A DNA stretch of 64,000 nucleotides, taken from positions 5,704,001-5,768,000 of the forward strand of contig NZ_LT629793.1 in assembly GCF_900105735.1 (NCBI RefSeq), read 5' to 3'. How positions within the stretch are numbered: the first letter of the stretch is position 1; each line of letters starts with the position of its first letter. The stretch comes from Pseudomonas yamanorum. GTDB taxonomy: Bacteria; Pseudomonadota; Gammaproteobacteria; Pseudomonadales; Pseudomonadaceae. The notes beneath the pieces are model-generated. The model was not told the origin of the DNA and ran no database searches. It was given only the letters and a program-made list of their open reading frames with translations. This document shows, one piece after another, positions 9,195-18,008 of the stretch. Both the position numbers and the translations under genes were made by a program.

Positions 9195-9218
9195 TAAATT
9201 TTTTTTCATTGTCCTCGT
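9195..9218 (+). promoter_or_regulatory. PvdS iron-starvation box for pvdA
   Basis: TAAAT at 9195-9199 and CGT at 9216-9218 are 16 bases apart, 93 bp upstream of the pvdA ATG. Confidence 0.8.
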
Positions 9219-9310
9219 CTCCTATCAACACATGACCTGTTGTTTAGCCTTCAGGTCTCTGAGGCTTTCCCGCCCCACACCGCCACGGGGCTTATCCAGA
9301 GGACACTGGA

Positions 9311-10648
9311 ATGACACAGGCAATTGCATCGCCCGCCGTTCACGACTTGATCGGTATCGGTTTCGGCCCTTCGAACCTGGCGTTGGCCATCGCCCTGCAG
9401 GAACGCGAGAAAGCCCAGGGCAAACTGGACGTGCTGTTCCTCGACAAGCAGGCCGACTACCGCTGGCACGGCAATACCCTCGTGGCCCAGAGTGAATTGC
9501 AGATTTCCTTCCTCAAGGACCTGGTGACCCTGCGCAATCCCACCAGCCCGTATTCTTTCGTCAATTACCTGAAAGCCCACGGCCGCCTGGTGGACTTCAT
9601 CAACCTGGGCACCTTCTATCCGTGCCGCATGGAGTACAACGACTACCTGCGCTGGGTCTCCGGGCAGTTCCAGGCGCAAAGCCGTTACGGCGAGGAAGTG
9701 CTGGCCATCGAGCCGATCCTGCATCAGCAGCAGGTCGAGGCGCTGCGGGTAATTTCCCGGGATGCCCAGGGTGAACAGCATGTGCGCACTACCCGGTCGG
9801 TGGTGGTCAGCGCCGGTGGTACGCCGCGTATTCCGGCGTCGTTCAAGGCGCTCAAGGATGACGGGCGGGTGTTCCATCACTCCCAGTACCTGGAGCGCAT
9901 GGCCCAGCAACCGTGTGTTGACGGCAAGCCGATGCGCATCGCGATTATCGGTGGTGGCCAGAGCGCAGCCGAGGCGTTTATCGACCTCAACGACAGCTTC
10001 CCGTCGGTGCAGGTGGACATGATCCTGCGCGGCTCGGCCCTCAAGCCTGCCGATGACAGCCCGTTCGTCAACGAAGTGTTCTCGCCGGAGTTCACCGACC
10101 TGGTGTTCCAGCAGAACGGCAGCGAGCGCGAGCGCCTGGTCAACGAGTATCACAACACCAATTACTCGGTGGTGGACCTGGACCTGATCGAGCGTATCTA
10201 CGGGATCTTCTACCGCCAGAAAGTCTCCGGCATCGCCCGTCACGCGTTCCGTACCCTCACCACCGTGGAAAAAGCCACGGCCGGGCCACTGGGTGTGGAG
10301 TTGGCGTTGCGCAACAACGCCACCGGCGAAACCAGTCTGAATCACTACGACGCCGTGGTGCTGGCCACCGGGTACGAGCGCCAGATGCACCGGCAGTTGC
10401 TGGCACCGCTGGCGGACTATATGGGCGACTTTGAAGTCAGCCGCGACTACCGCATTGTTACCGACGAGCGCTGCAAGGCCGGCATCTACATGCAGGGCTT
10501 CAGCCAGGCCAGCCATGGCTTGAGCGATACCTTGCTGTCGATCCTGCCGATCCGTGCCGACGAGATTGCCGCGTCGCTGTACGAGCACGACCGCAGCCGC
10601 GGCAAGAGCCGTTCGGTGCAGGACCTGTTGCTGGCCACCGCCAGCTGA
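9311..10648 (+). CDS. pvdA: PvdA, L-ornithine N5-monooxygenase
   Basis: A 445-residue flavin N-hydroxylating monooxygenase. The FAD site is GIGFGPSNLAL (about residues 15-25), the NADPH site IIGGGQSAAEA (about 215-225), and the late family motif is VVLATGYER. It hydroxylates ornithine at N5 using NADPH and O2, the first step toward the hydroxamate iron ligand of pyoverdine. AGAGGA at 9299-9304 is a suitable ribosome site. It is transcribed from its own PvdS box. Confidence 0.95.
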   Translation: MTQAIASPAVHDLIGIGFGPSNLALAIALQEREKAQGKLDVLFLDKQADYRWHGNTLVAQSELQISFLKDLVTLRNPTSPYSFVNYLKAHGRLVDFINLGTFYPCRMEYNDYLRWVSGQFQAQSRYGEEVLAIEPILHQQQVEALRVISRDAQGEQHVRTTRSVVVSAGGTPRIPASFKALKDDGRVFHHSQYLERMAQQPCVDGKPMRIAIIGGGQSAAEAFIDLNDSFPSVQVDMILRGSALKPADDSPFVNEVFSPEFTDLVFQQNGSERERLVNEYHNTNYSVVDLDLIERIYGIFYRQKVSGIARHAFRTLTTVEKATAGPLGVELALRNNATGETSLNHYDAVVLATGYERQMHRQLLAPLADYMGDFEVSRDYRIVTDERCKAGIYMQGFSQASHGLSDTLLSILPIRADEIAASLYEHDRSRGKSRSVQDLLLATAS

Positions 10649-10716
10649 CAGGCTGCACTTGAACCGCGGGGGTGGCTGCTGATACTGTACAAAAAACCAG
10701 TATCGGTAGAAGCCCC

Positions 10717-11937
10717 ATGCAGTTGATCGAAAAACTCAGCATCCTTGCCGACGCCGCCAAGTACGACGCTTCCTGCGCCAGCAGCGGCGCGCCCAAGCGC
10801 AGCTCGGAAGGCAAGGCGGGGCTGGGTTCCACCGATGGCATGGGCATCTGCCACAGCTATACACCCGACGGTCGCTGTGTGTCCTTGCTCAAGGTATTGC
10901 TGACCAACTTCTGCCTCTACGACTGCCAATACTGCGTCAACCGCCGCTCCAGCGACGTGCCCCGTGCACGCTTCAGCCCGGAGGAGGTGGTGACCCTGAC
11001 CCTCGATTTCTACCGGCGCAATTGCGTCAGCGGGCTGTTTCTCAGCTCCGGCATCATCCGCTCGGCCGACTACACCATGGAGCAGCTGGTGCGGGTCGCC
11101 AAGCTCCTGCGGGAAGAGCATGACTTCCGTGGCTATATCCACCTCAAGACCATTCCCGAAGCCGACCCGGCGCTGATTGCCGAGGCGGGGCGGTATGCCG
11201 ATCGCCTCAGCGTGAATATCGAGTTGCCGACGGACAAGAGCCTGCAAACCCTGGCGCCGGAGAAGCAGATCGTCTCGATCAAGCAGGCGATGCAGACCAT
11301 CTACACCGGTGAACAGACCGTGCTCAACGAACCCCGCGCGCCGCGTTTCGCGCCGGCCGGGCAGAGCACGCAGATGATCGTCGGCGCCGATGACACCGAC
11401 GACAGCACTATCCTCCACAGCGCCGAGGCGTTGTACGGCAATTTCAAACTGCGCCGTGTGTATTACTCGGCGTTCAGCCCGATCCCCAACAGCCCGAAAA
11501 GCGTGCCCCTGGCCGCGCCGCCGCTGATGCGCGAGCACCGCTTGTACCAGGCGGATTTCCTGCTGCGCAGCTACGGGTTCAGTGCCAATGAGCTGTTTGA
11601 AGGGCCGGGTGACCTGGCCCTGGATATCGACCCGAAACTGGCCTGGGCCCTGGAGCACCGCGAGGTGTTCCCGCTGGACCTGAACCGCGCCGAGCCGACC
11701 TTGATCGCGCGCATTCCCGGGATTGGCCTGCGCACCACTCAGCGGCTGGTGGACCTGCGTCGCCAGCGCAAGATCCGCTTCGAGGATTTGGCGCGCATGC
11801 GTTGTGTGCTCGCCAAGGCCAAGCCGTTTTTCATCACCAGTGACTATCACCCGCAGCAAGCGGAAAGCACCAGCGTGCTGCTGCGCGAACAACTGCGCGA
11901 CCGTCCGCAGCCGCAGCAAATGGGGCTGTGGGGATGA
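10717..11937 (+). CDS. Radical SAM protein with C-terminal helix-hairpin-helix (putative DNA modification/repair, TIGR03916-like)
   Basis: A 406-residue protein with a radical SAM cluster motif in CLYDCQYC (about residues 65-72). A helix-hairpin-helix-like C-terminus (IARIPGIGLRTTQRLVDLRRQRKIRFEDL) suggests nucleic acid binding. The family is annotated as a putative DNA modification/repair radical SAM protein; its reaction is unknown. The frame is open from 10672, but the ATG at 10717 starts the conserved protein (MQLIEKLSILADAAKYDASC). It overlaps the next gene by ATGA, so the pair is probably coupled and acts together. Confidence 0.85.
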   Translation: MQLIEKLSILADAAKYDASCASSGAPKRSSEGKAGLGSTDGMGICHSYTPDGRCVSLLKVLLTNFCLYDCQYCVNRRSSDVPRARFSPEEVVTLTLDFYRRNCVSGLFLSSGIIRSADYTMEQLVRVAKLLREEHDFRGYIHLKTIPEADPALIAEAGRYADRLSVNIELPTDKSLQTLAPEKQIVSIKQAMQTIYTGEQTVLNEPRAPRFAPAGQSTQMIVGADDTDDSTILHSAEALYGNFKLRRVYYSAFSPIPNSPKSVPLAAPPLMREHRLYQADFLLRSYGFSANELFEGPGDLALDIDPKLAWALEHREVFPLDLNRAEPTLIARIPGIGLRTTQRLVDLRRQRKIRFEDLARMRCVLAKAKPFFITSDYHPQQAESTSVLLREQLRDRPQPQQMGLWG

Positions 11938-12767
11938 TCAGCCTGGAATGCGACAACCTGTTCAGCACCTGGCGCGAGCAGGCGCGCTGGTTGCTCAGCC
12001 ATCAGATTGATCCCAGCCATGTGAGTTGGGGCGTGGCCGAGGTGGCGGACCTGTTTGCCACGGACGAGCAGTACCCGGCCGAGTGCGGGCCGTTCCAGGC
12101 GCGGATTCCCAAGGCGCTGCTGGAGCTGCTGGAGTCTGCCGCGTGTTATCACGGTGAACAGCGCTGGAGCCTGTTGTATGAGGTGTTATGGCGCGTCAGC
12201 TATGGGGACCGCACGGCGATGATGTCGGGGGACAAGCTGGGCAGCGAGTTGCAGCGACGGATCAAGCAGGTGCAGCGCGAGGCTCATCACCTGCATGCGT
12301 TTGTGCGGTTTATCGCGTTGCCGGCAGAGGCGGGGCCGGAGTTGCCGGAGTACGTGGCGTGGCATGAGCCGGCCCACGACATCTTGAAGGTGGCCAGTCA
12401 GCATTTTGTTGGGCGCATGGGGCGTCATCGCTGGATGATCGCGACGCCGCTGGACGGGGTTTATTACGACGGGGAGCAGTTGATTCATCGGCGGCAATGC
12501 CCGTTGGAATGGCAGGCGTTGGCGCAAAATGTCGAGGATCCCCACAGTGCGATGTGGCTGACGTACTACAGCCATATCTTTAACCCGGCGCGGTTGAATC
12601 CCAAGGTGATGGAAGGGCATTTGCCAAGCCGGTTCTGGAAGAATCTGCCGGAGGGCAAGTTGATTCCAGGGTTGATCAGCGAGGCGCGTACGGGCAAGCA
12701 GCGGGATGGGCAGGCGAAGATGATTGGGGCCAAGCCGGGTAAAAAAATCTCAAGCGGGCATGGTTAA
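11934..12767 (+). CDS. DUF4130-domain protein, partner of the radical SAM protein (TIGR03915-like)
   Basis: A 277-residue protein with the DUF4130 core (VAWHEPAHDILKVASQHFVGRM then WMIATPLDGVYYDG). Family members sit next to the radical SAM gene and are often fused to a uracil-DNA-glycosylase-like domain. Here that domain is absent and the protein ends in a short basic tail (residues about 250-277, rich in Lys/Gly). ATG 11934 overlaps the upstream stop; an in-frame GTG at 11928 is the alternative. Function is unknown, presumably DNA metabolism. Confidence 0.8.
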   Translation: MISLECDNLFSTWREQARWLLSHQIDPSHVSWGVAEVADLFATDEQYPAECGPFQARIPKALLELLESAACYHGEQRWSLLYEVLWRVSYGDRTAMMSGDKLGSELQRRIKQVQREAHHLHAFVRFIALPAEAGPELPEYVAWHEPAHDILKVASQHFVGRMGRHRWMIATPLDGVYYDGEQLIHRRQCPLEWQALAQNVEDPHSAMWLTYYSHIFNPARLNPKVMEGHLPSRFWKNLPEGKLIPGLISEARTGKQRDGQAKMIGAKPGKKISSGHG

Positions 12768-12854
12768 TGTGGGAGCTGGCTTGCCTGCGATGCAGACAAC
12801 TCGGTGTTTCAGTTACACCAAGGTGATGCTATCGCAGGCAAGCCAGCTCCCACA
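12768..12854. repeat. REPIN (inverted pair of REP sequences)
   Basis: Arms start TGTGGGAGCTGGCTTGCCTG and end with its complement. It begins directly after the upstream stop codon, between convergent genes. Confidence 0.88.
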
Positions 12855-12884
12855 TTTGATCTTCAGTGTTTCGGGAAGTGAGGA

Positions 12885-13382
12885 TTAGGCCAGTTCGGTG
12901 GCGGTGTTTTTTACGACCGCCAATTCCGGATGCGCCACCAACTTATCGATGTGCAATTCATCATTGTTCAACCAGGTTTCCGTCAACACCCGATAGTGCT
13001 CCATGTCCCGGCAGCGCATGCGCAGGCTGTAGTCGAACGGCCCGCTGATCAACTGGCACTCGAACACTTGCGGGCAGGCTTTGACGCAGGCCTCGAACGC
13101 CTTCTGCGCCGAGCGCCCGCTCTGGTTGGAGAGGGCCACCAGTACCAGCAGTGACAGCCCCGGCGAAACCATCTGCACGTCGATGATCGCCCCATAACCC
13201 CGGATGACCCCGCGTCGCTCCAGCTTGCGCACCCGTTCCAGGCACGGCCTGGGCGTCAGGTGCACCAGCGACGAGAGTTTTTCGTAGGTGATGCGTCCCT
13301 GGTGCCGTAATACATCGATGATGGCTTCATCGATGCGGTCCAGCACAGGTGAGGCGTTCGGTCCGGTGGCCTTGGTATCCAT
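12885..13382 (-). CDS. Lrp/AsnC-family transcriptional regulator
   Basis: A 165-residue protein: an N-terminal helix-turn-helix (residues about 15-65, IDEAIIDVLRHQGRITYEKLSSLVHLTPRPCLERVRKLERRG) followed by the RAM ligand-binding domain (about 75-160). It is the last gene of a leftward block with an amino-acid ABC importer, ornithine cyclodeaminase and a CtlX-like hydrolase. It probably regulates that block in response to ornithine, arginine or citrulline. The ligand is inferred only. Confidence 0.85.
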   Translation of the reverse strand: MDTKATGPNASPVLDRIDEAIIDVLRHQGRITYEKLSSLVHLTPRPCLERVRKLERRGVIRGYGAIIDVQMVSPGLSLLVLVALSNQSGRSAQKAFEACVKACPQVFECQLISGPFDYSLRMRCRDMEHYRVLTETWLNNDELHIDKLVAHPELAVVKNTATELA

Positions 13383-13394
13383 GGTGTGTGGTGT

Positions 13395-14240
13395 TCACTT
13401 CAATCGGTTGGAAAGAAATTGCTGCAAGCGTTCGCTGTTCGGCTGGTCGAGGATTTCGGCTCCGCCTTGCTCCTCGACGCGGCCCTGGTGCAGGAACAGC
13501 ACTTGGCTGGACACCTGACGGGCAAAGCCCATTTCGTGGGTGACCATGAGCATGGTACGACCTTCCTCCGCCAGCGTCTGTATGACTTTAAGGACTTCTC
13601 CTACAAGTTCAGGGTCGAGGGCCGAGGTGGGTTCGTCGAACAGAATGATCTCCGGTTCCATCGCCAGGGCCCGGGCGATGGCCACACGCTGTTGCTGGCC
13701 ACCGGAGAGGAAGGCCGGATATTGATCCGCCACCCGGCCCGGCAAGCCGACCTTGTCGAGGTACAGGCGGGCGCGTTTTTCCGCCTCGGCGGCGCTTACG
13801 CCGAGCACCCGGCGCGGGGCCATGGTGATGTTTTCCAGCACGGTCATGTGGCTCCACAGGTTGAAGTGTTGGAACACCATGGCCAGGCGGGTGCGCAGGT
13901 TCTGCAATTGCGCCTGGTGCGGCGCCCGCGTGCCGGCGCGGCCTGGTTGCATTTCGATGCTGATGCCGTCGAGGGTGATGACCCCGGCGTCCGGCTGTTC
14001 GAGGAAGTTGATGCAGCGCAGCATCGTGCTTTTGCCGGAGCCGCTGGCACCGATCAGGCTGATCACGTCGCCATTGCGCGCGTTCAGTGAGACGCCCTTG
14101 AGCACCTCATGTTCGCCATAACGTTTGTGCAGGCCTTCGACCTGGAGTTTGACGTTGGCGTTTTCTGCCACGGCGACCGGTTGGGTGGCAGGGCGTACAT
14201 CGGTGGGATAAGCGGCCAGGGCCTGCGCGGACTGATTCAT
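13395..14240 (-). CDS. Basic amino acid ABC transporter, ATP-binding protein
   Basis: A 281-residue HisP/AotP-type ATPase: Walker [10 protein letters not shown], signature [16 protein letters not shown], Walker [16 protein letters not shown]. An unusual N-terminal extension of about 30 residues precedes the ABC domain. GAGG lies 8 bp upstream of the ATG. It starts 3 bp after the second permease gene and powers the importer encoded upstream. Confidence 0.9.
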   Translation of the reverse strand: MNQSAQALAAYPTDVRPATQPVAVAENANVKLQVEGLHKRYGEHEVLKGVSLNARNGDVISLIGASGSGKSTMLRCINFLEQPDAGVITLDGISIEMQPGRAGTRAPHQAQLQNLRTRLAMVFQHFNLWSHMTVLENITMAPRRVLGVSAAEAEKRARLYLDKVGLPGRVADQYPAFLSGGQQQRVAIARALAMEPEIILFDEPTSALDPELVGEVLKVIQTLAEEGRTMLMVTHEMGFARQVSSQVLFLHQGRVEEQGGAEILDQPNSERLQQFLSNRLK

Positions 14241-14243
14241 GGG

Positions 14244-14957
14244 TTAGCCTCGGGTAGGAACAAGAAAACGCATCCAGCGACGTTCGGCCAGTCGAAACAG
14301 GCCCACCAGTGCAAAGGACAGCAGCATGTACAACAGGGCCGCGATGCCGAAGGCCTGGAACGTCAGGAACGTCTCGGCGTTGGCGTCGCGGGCCACCTTG
14401 AGGATGTCGGCGATGGTGGCGGTGAACGCCAGGGAGGTGGCGTGCAGCATCAGGATCATTTCGTTGCTGTAGGCCGGCAGTGCACGGCGCAGTGCGGCGG
14501 GCACCACCACAAACAGGTTCAGGCGCCAGCCGTGCAGGCCGTAGGCCTTGGCAGCTTCGATTTCGCCGTGGGGGATGTTGCGGATCGCCCCGGCAAAGAT
14601 TTCCACGGTGTAGGCGCACGTATTCAGTACAAACGCCAGCAGCGTGCAGTTCAGCGCATTGCGGAAAAACTGGTTGAGCAGGGCGTTGTCCTGCACCACC
14701 TCCAGGCCGTAGAGGCCGGTGTAGCAAATCAGCAACTGGATATACAGCGGCGTGCCGCGAAACAGGTAGGTGTAGACCTCCACCGGCCAGCGAACCCAGA
14801 AGTGTTCCGACACCCGCGCGATCGCCAGCGGGATCGACAGGAAGAAGCCCAGCACCACCGAGATAATGAACAGCCACAGGGTCATGGCTACCCCGGAAAA
14901 GCCGTTGCCGTCGGTGAACAGGTAGGCCAGGCCGTATTGCTGGATCAGTTCGATCAT
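14244..14957 (-). CDS. Basic amino acid ABC transporter permease (HisM/AotM type)
   Basis: A 237-residue inner-membrane permease of the polar amino acid family with about five helices. The EAA loop reads GAIRNIPHGEIEAAKAYGLHGW. It overlaps the upstream permease gene by 4 bp, so both are made together. Confidence 0.88.
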   Translation of the reverse strand: MIELIQQYGLAYLFTDGNGFSGVAMTLWLFIISVVLGFFLSIPLAIARVSEHFWVRWPVEVYTYLFRGTPLYIQLLICYTGLYGLEVVQDNALLNQFFRNALNCTLLAFVLNTCAYTVEIFAGAIRNIPHGEIEAAKAYGLHGWRLNLFVVVPAALRRALPAYSNEMILMLHATSLAFTATIADILKVARDANAETFLTFQAFGIAALLYMLLSFALVGLFRLAERRWMRFLVPTRG

Positions 14958-15655
14958 CGCGCCATCCCCTTGATGCCCAAGTTGTAGCGCCGTTCCAGGC
15001 GTTTGAAGATGCGGTTGGAGAGGGTGGTGATCACCAGGTACACCAGGCCCGCGAGGATCAGGAAATACAGCGGGTCGTTGGTGGTCTTGCCGGCGTTTTG
15101 CGCGGCTTTGACCAGGTCCGACAGGCCGATGATCGACACCAGCGCCGTGGACTTGAGCAGCACCAGCCAGTTATTGCCCAGGCCCGGCAGGGCAAAGCGC
15201 ATCAGTTGCGGGAACAGCACCAGGCGAAAGCGCTGCCAGCGGCTCAGGCCGTAGGCGGTGGCGGCTTCCAGTTGGCCGGCGGGTACGCTGAGAATTGCCC
15301 CGCGAAAGTTCTCGGTGAAATACGCACCGTAGATAAACCCGAGGGTGATGACACCGGCGGTAAACGGGTCGATTTCGAAGTAAGCCCAGCCGAGCATTTC
15401 ACTCAGGTCGTTGAGCCACAGTTGCAGGCTGTAGAAAATCAGCAGGATCAGCACCAGGTCCGGGACGCTGCGGATCAGCGTGGTGTAGAGCGTGGCCGGT
15501 ACCCGCAGCAGCTTGACGCTGGAGAGCTTGGCAGCGGCGGCGATCAGTCCCAGGGACAGGCTCAGCAGCAGCGCCAGGAACGCCAGCTTGACCGTCATCC
15601 AGGCACCCTGAGCCAGCAACGGGCCGAAGCCTTGCAAGTTGAGGAATTCATTCAT
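14954..15655 (-). CDS. Basic amino acid ABC transporter permease (HisQ/AotQ type)
   Basis: A 233-residue permease with the EAA loop GAILSVPAGQLEAATAYGLSRW and several hydrophobic helices. It is the first permease of the importer. A nested REP palindrome separates it from the binding-protein gene, a usual place for differential mRNA stability. Confidence 0.88.
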   Translation of the reverse strand: MNEFLNLQGFGPLLAQGAWMTVKLAFLALLLSLSLGLIAAAAKLSSVKLLRVPATLYTTLIRSVPDLVLILLIFYSLQLWLNDLSEMLGWAYFEIDPFTAGVITLGFIYGAYFTENFRGAILSVPAGQLEAATAYGLSRWQRFRLVLFPQLMRFALPGLGNNWLVLLKSTALVSIIGLSDLVKAAQNAGKTTNDPLYFLILAGLVYLVITTLSNRIFKRLERRYNLGIKGMAR

Positions 15656-15687
15656 GGGAAGTATCTCGATGGCGCGCAGAGTTTTAC

Positions 15688-15808
15688 TGTGGGAGCGAGC
15701 TTGTGTGGGAGCGGGCTTGCTCGCGAAGACAGAGTTTCAGTCAATACATGTGTGACTGACCCACCGCTTTCGCGAGCAAGCCTGCTCCCACACAAGCTCG
15801 CTCCCACA
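15688..15808. repeat. Nested REP palindrome
   Basis: An outer inverted pair TGTGGGAGCGAGCTTG / CAAGCTCGCTCCCACA encloses an inner inverted pair of TGTGGGAGCGGGCTTGCTCG type. It lies between the binding protein and permease genes of one operon. Confidence 0.85.
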
Positions 15809-15815
15809 TGAGGCG

Positions 15816-16595
15816 TTACTCGTTGTAGATATCCTGATCGCCGAAGTATTTCTTCTGGATCTGTGCGTAGGTGCCATCGGCCTGGACGGCGGCGATGCCT
15901 TTGTTGATCAGCTCCACCAACTCCTTGTCGTTCTTGCGCAGGCCCATGGCGATGTCGAGCGGCAGGGTCGGGTCCTTGAAGGCCGGGCCGGTCTTGAAGT
16001 CGGCGCCTTCAGGCTTGGACAGGAAGTTGAGCTGGGCTTCGAGCTTGTCGGTCAGGGTGGCGTCAAGGCGACCGTTTTGCAGGTCGGCGTAGTTCTGCTC
16101 CTGGGACTGGTAAGCCTTGATCTGCGCGCCGAGCTTGGCCAGGTGTGCACGGGCGTAGGCTTCCTGCAGCGAGCCTTGCAGCACGCCGACCTGTTTGCCT
16201 TTCAGGGATTCCGGGGTGTCGCCGAAGTCAGCGCTTTTGCGGGTGATCACCGAGGTCGGGCTGAGGAACAGGCGGTCGCTGAAGTCGATGACTTTCTGGC
16301 GGGCCGGGGTCACGGCCATGGAGGACATGATGGCGTCGAACTTGCGGGCGCGCAGGGCCGGGATCATGCCGTCGAATTCGTTGTGGACCCACACGCATTT
16401 GACTTCAAGCTTGGCGCAGATGGCGTTGCCCAGGTCAATGTCGAAACCTTGCAGGCTGCCATCGGCGGCAACGGATTCAAACGGTGGGTATTCGGGGAAG
16501 ACCCCAAAGCGGATTTCTTTCCATTCCTGAGCCTGGGCAGCGGTGGCGGCCAATGGCAGGAGCAGCGCAGCGAAAAGTGATCGGAGCGGAGTCAT
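15816..16595 (-). CDS. Basic amino acid ABC transporter, periplasmic binding protein
   Basis: A 259-residue family 3 solute-binding protein with a signal peptide (LFAALLLPLAATAAQAQ). Conserved stretches are FGVFPEYPPFESVAADGSLQ, GFDIDLGNAICAKL, DAIMSSMAVTPARQKVIDFS and VGVLQGS. Such proteins bind Lys/Arg/Orn/His; beside ornithine cyclodeaminase and a citrulline hydrolase, ornithine or citrulline is a reasonable guess. First gene of the importer. Confidence 0.9.
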   Translation of the reverse strand: MTPLRSLFAALLLPLAATAAQAQEWKEIRFGVFPEYPPFESVAADGSLQGFDIDLGNAICAKLEVKCVWVHNEFDGMIPALRARKFDAIMSSMAVTPARQKVIDFSDRLFLSPTSVITRKSADFGDTPESLKGKQVGVLQGSLQEAYARAHLAKLGAQIKAYQSQEQNYADLQNGRLDATLTDKLEAQLNFLSKPEGADFKTGPAFKDPTLPLDIAMGLRKNDKELVELINKGIAAVQADGTYAQIQKKYFGDQDIYNE

Positions 16596-16950
16596 GTGTA
16601 TTCCCTATATTTTGTAATTGATGTCAGGGCAGTAGAAAACGGGACGCTAAGGTGTAGAGGCTTTTGTGGCGAGGGAGCTTGCTCCCGCTGGGCTGCGCAG
16701 CGGTCCCAAAATCCTGGGAGCGCTACGCACTCCAGCGGGAGCAAGCTCCCTAACCACATTGGGCTGTTTGTTGTCAGAGAGAATGCTTCAAGATGGTGCG
16801 TTTTTTGTGTCGTTTACCCCCGCCGAGGCGCGCGGAATGTGCTGTTAAAACGCGAGCTACAGCGGAAACGGCTGTCGCACCCGCTAAATCGGCTTGTCGG
16901 TGAGGTTTTTCCGGCCTGCTGCTCACGCAAAGCAGCAGGCCAGAGCGATC
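16596..16950. other. Intergenic region between ocd and the importer operon
   Basis: 355 bp without a gene. It must hold the importer promoter. The only clear structure is the imperfect palindromic repeat at 16666-16758. I see no strong sigma-70 boxes. Confidence 0.7.
16666..16758. repeat. Palindromic repeat of a second REP class
   Basis: GTGGCGAGGGAGCTTGCTCC at the left is mirrored by GGAGCAAGCTCCCTAACCAC at the right. It is related to the shorter copy at 44941-44984. Confidence 0.75.
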
Positions 16951-17997
16951 TCAGGCGCGCTTTTTCTGCTGTGCGGCCGGTGCTTGTGCCAGGCGGGCAA
17001 ACAGGTCCTTGGGGTCGGCCAGGTCCGGTACCAGTTCCAGTTCGCTGCCCACGTCCAGCGCCTTGGCCACGTCCAGCACGTAACGCAGGGCGGAGTAGTC
17101 TTCGATGGCAAAACCCACCGAGTCGAACAGGGTGACCTGGCGCGCATTTTCACGGCCCGGGGCCTGGCCGTTGATCACTTGCCACAGCTCGGTGACCGGC
17201 GAATCTTCCGGCATGTGCTGGATTTCGCCTTCGATGCGGCTTTGGGGTTCGTACTCGACGATCACACGGGCACGCTCGACGATTCGTCGGTCCAGCTCGG
17301 TCTTGCCCGGGCAGTCGCCGCCGACGGCATTAAGGTGCATGCCCGGCTCGATCATCTCGTCCGTGAGGATGGTGGCGTAGGCTTTGTCGGCGGTGACGGT
17401 GGTGACGATGTCGGCACCTTTTACGGCTTCGGCGACGCTGCCCGCCAGGACCACCTTGATCGCCGGGAAGGCTTTGAGGTTGGCGGCCAGCTTGGCGGTG
17501 GCCTTGGCGTCGATGTCGAACAAGCGGATCTCATTGATACCCAGCATGGCGTGGAAGGCCAGGGCCTGGAATTCGCTCTGGGAGCCGTTGCCGATCAACG
17601 CCATGCTGCGGCTGTTGTCCCGGGCCAGGTAGCGCGCTACCAGGGCCGAGGTGGCGGCGGTGCGGATCGCGGTGGTCAGGGTCATTTCCGCCAGCAGTAC
17701 CGGTTTGCCGGTGTCCACATCGCCGAGGGCACCGAAGGCCATCACCGTAAGCATGCCGCTCTGGGTGTTTTTCGGGTGGCCGTTCACGTATTTGAAGGCG
17801 TACAGCGAGGCGTCGGAGACCGGCATCAGCTCGATCACGCCCTCGGGCGAGTGGTTGGCCAGGCGTGCGCATTTTTCAAAGTCCTGCCAGCGCAGGTAGT
17901 CGGCGCGGATGTACTCGGCCATCTCGGTGATGCAGGTTTGCAGGCCTTTTTGCGAAACCAGGTAGCTCAAGTCGTTGACGTCGATATAGCGGGTCAT
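16951..17997 (-). CDS. Ornithine cyclodeaminase
   Basis: A 348-residue protein of the ornithine cyclodeaminase/mu-crystallin family. The NAD-binding loop is LIGNGSQSEFQALAF (about residues 130-145) and the catalytic region AVGGDCPGKTELD. It deaminates and cyclises L-ornithine to L-proline. Its gene follows ctlX by 11 bp, so ornithine released from citrulline could pass directly to proline. Full length for the family. Confidence 0.88.
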   Translation of the reverse strand: MTRYIDVNDLSYLVSQKGLQTCITEMAEYIRADYLRWQDFEKCARLANHSPEGVIELMPVSDASLYAFKYVNGHPKNTQSGMLTVMAFGALGDVDTGKPVLLAEMTLTTAIRTAATSALVARYLARDNSRSMALIGNGSQSEFQALAFHAMLGINEIRLFDIDAKATAKLAANLKAFPAIKVVLAGSVAEAVKGADIVTTVTADKAYATILTDEMIEPGMHLNAVGGDCPGKTELDRRIVERARVIVEYEPQSRIEGEIQHMPEDSPVTELWQVINGQAPGRENARQVTLFDSVGFAIEDYSALRYVLDVAKALDVGSELELVPDLADPKDLFARLAQAPAAQQKKRA

Positions 17998-18008
17998 GGG
18001 AAGACTCC

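Noticed and set aside
10486..11919. A 477-codon minus-strand open frame
   Set aside because: Antisense to pvdA and the radical SAM gene, both of which have convincing motifs.
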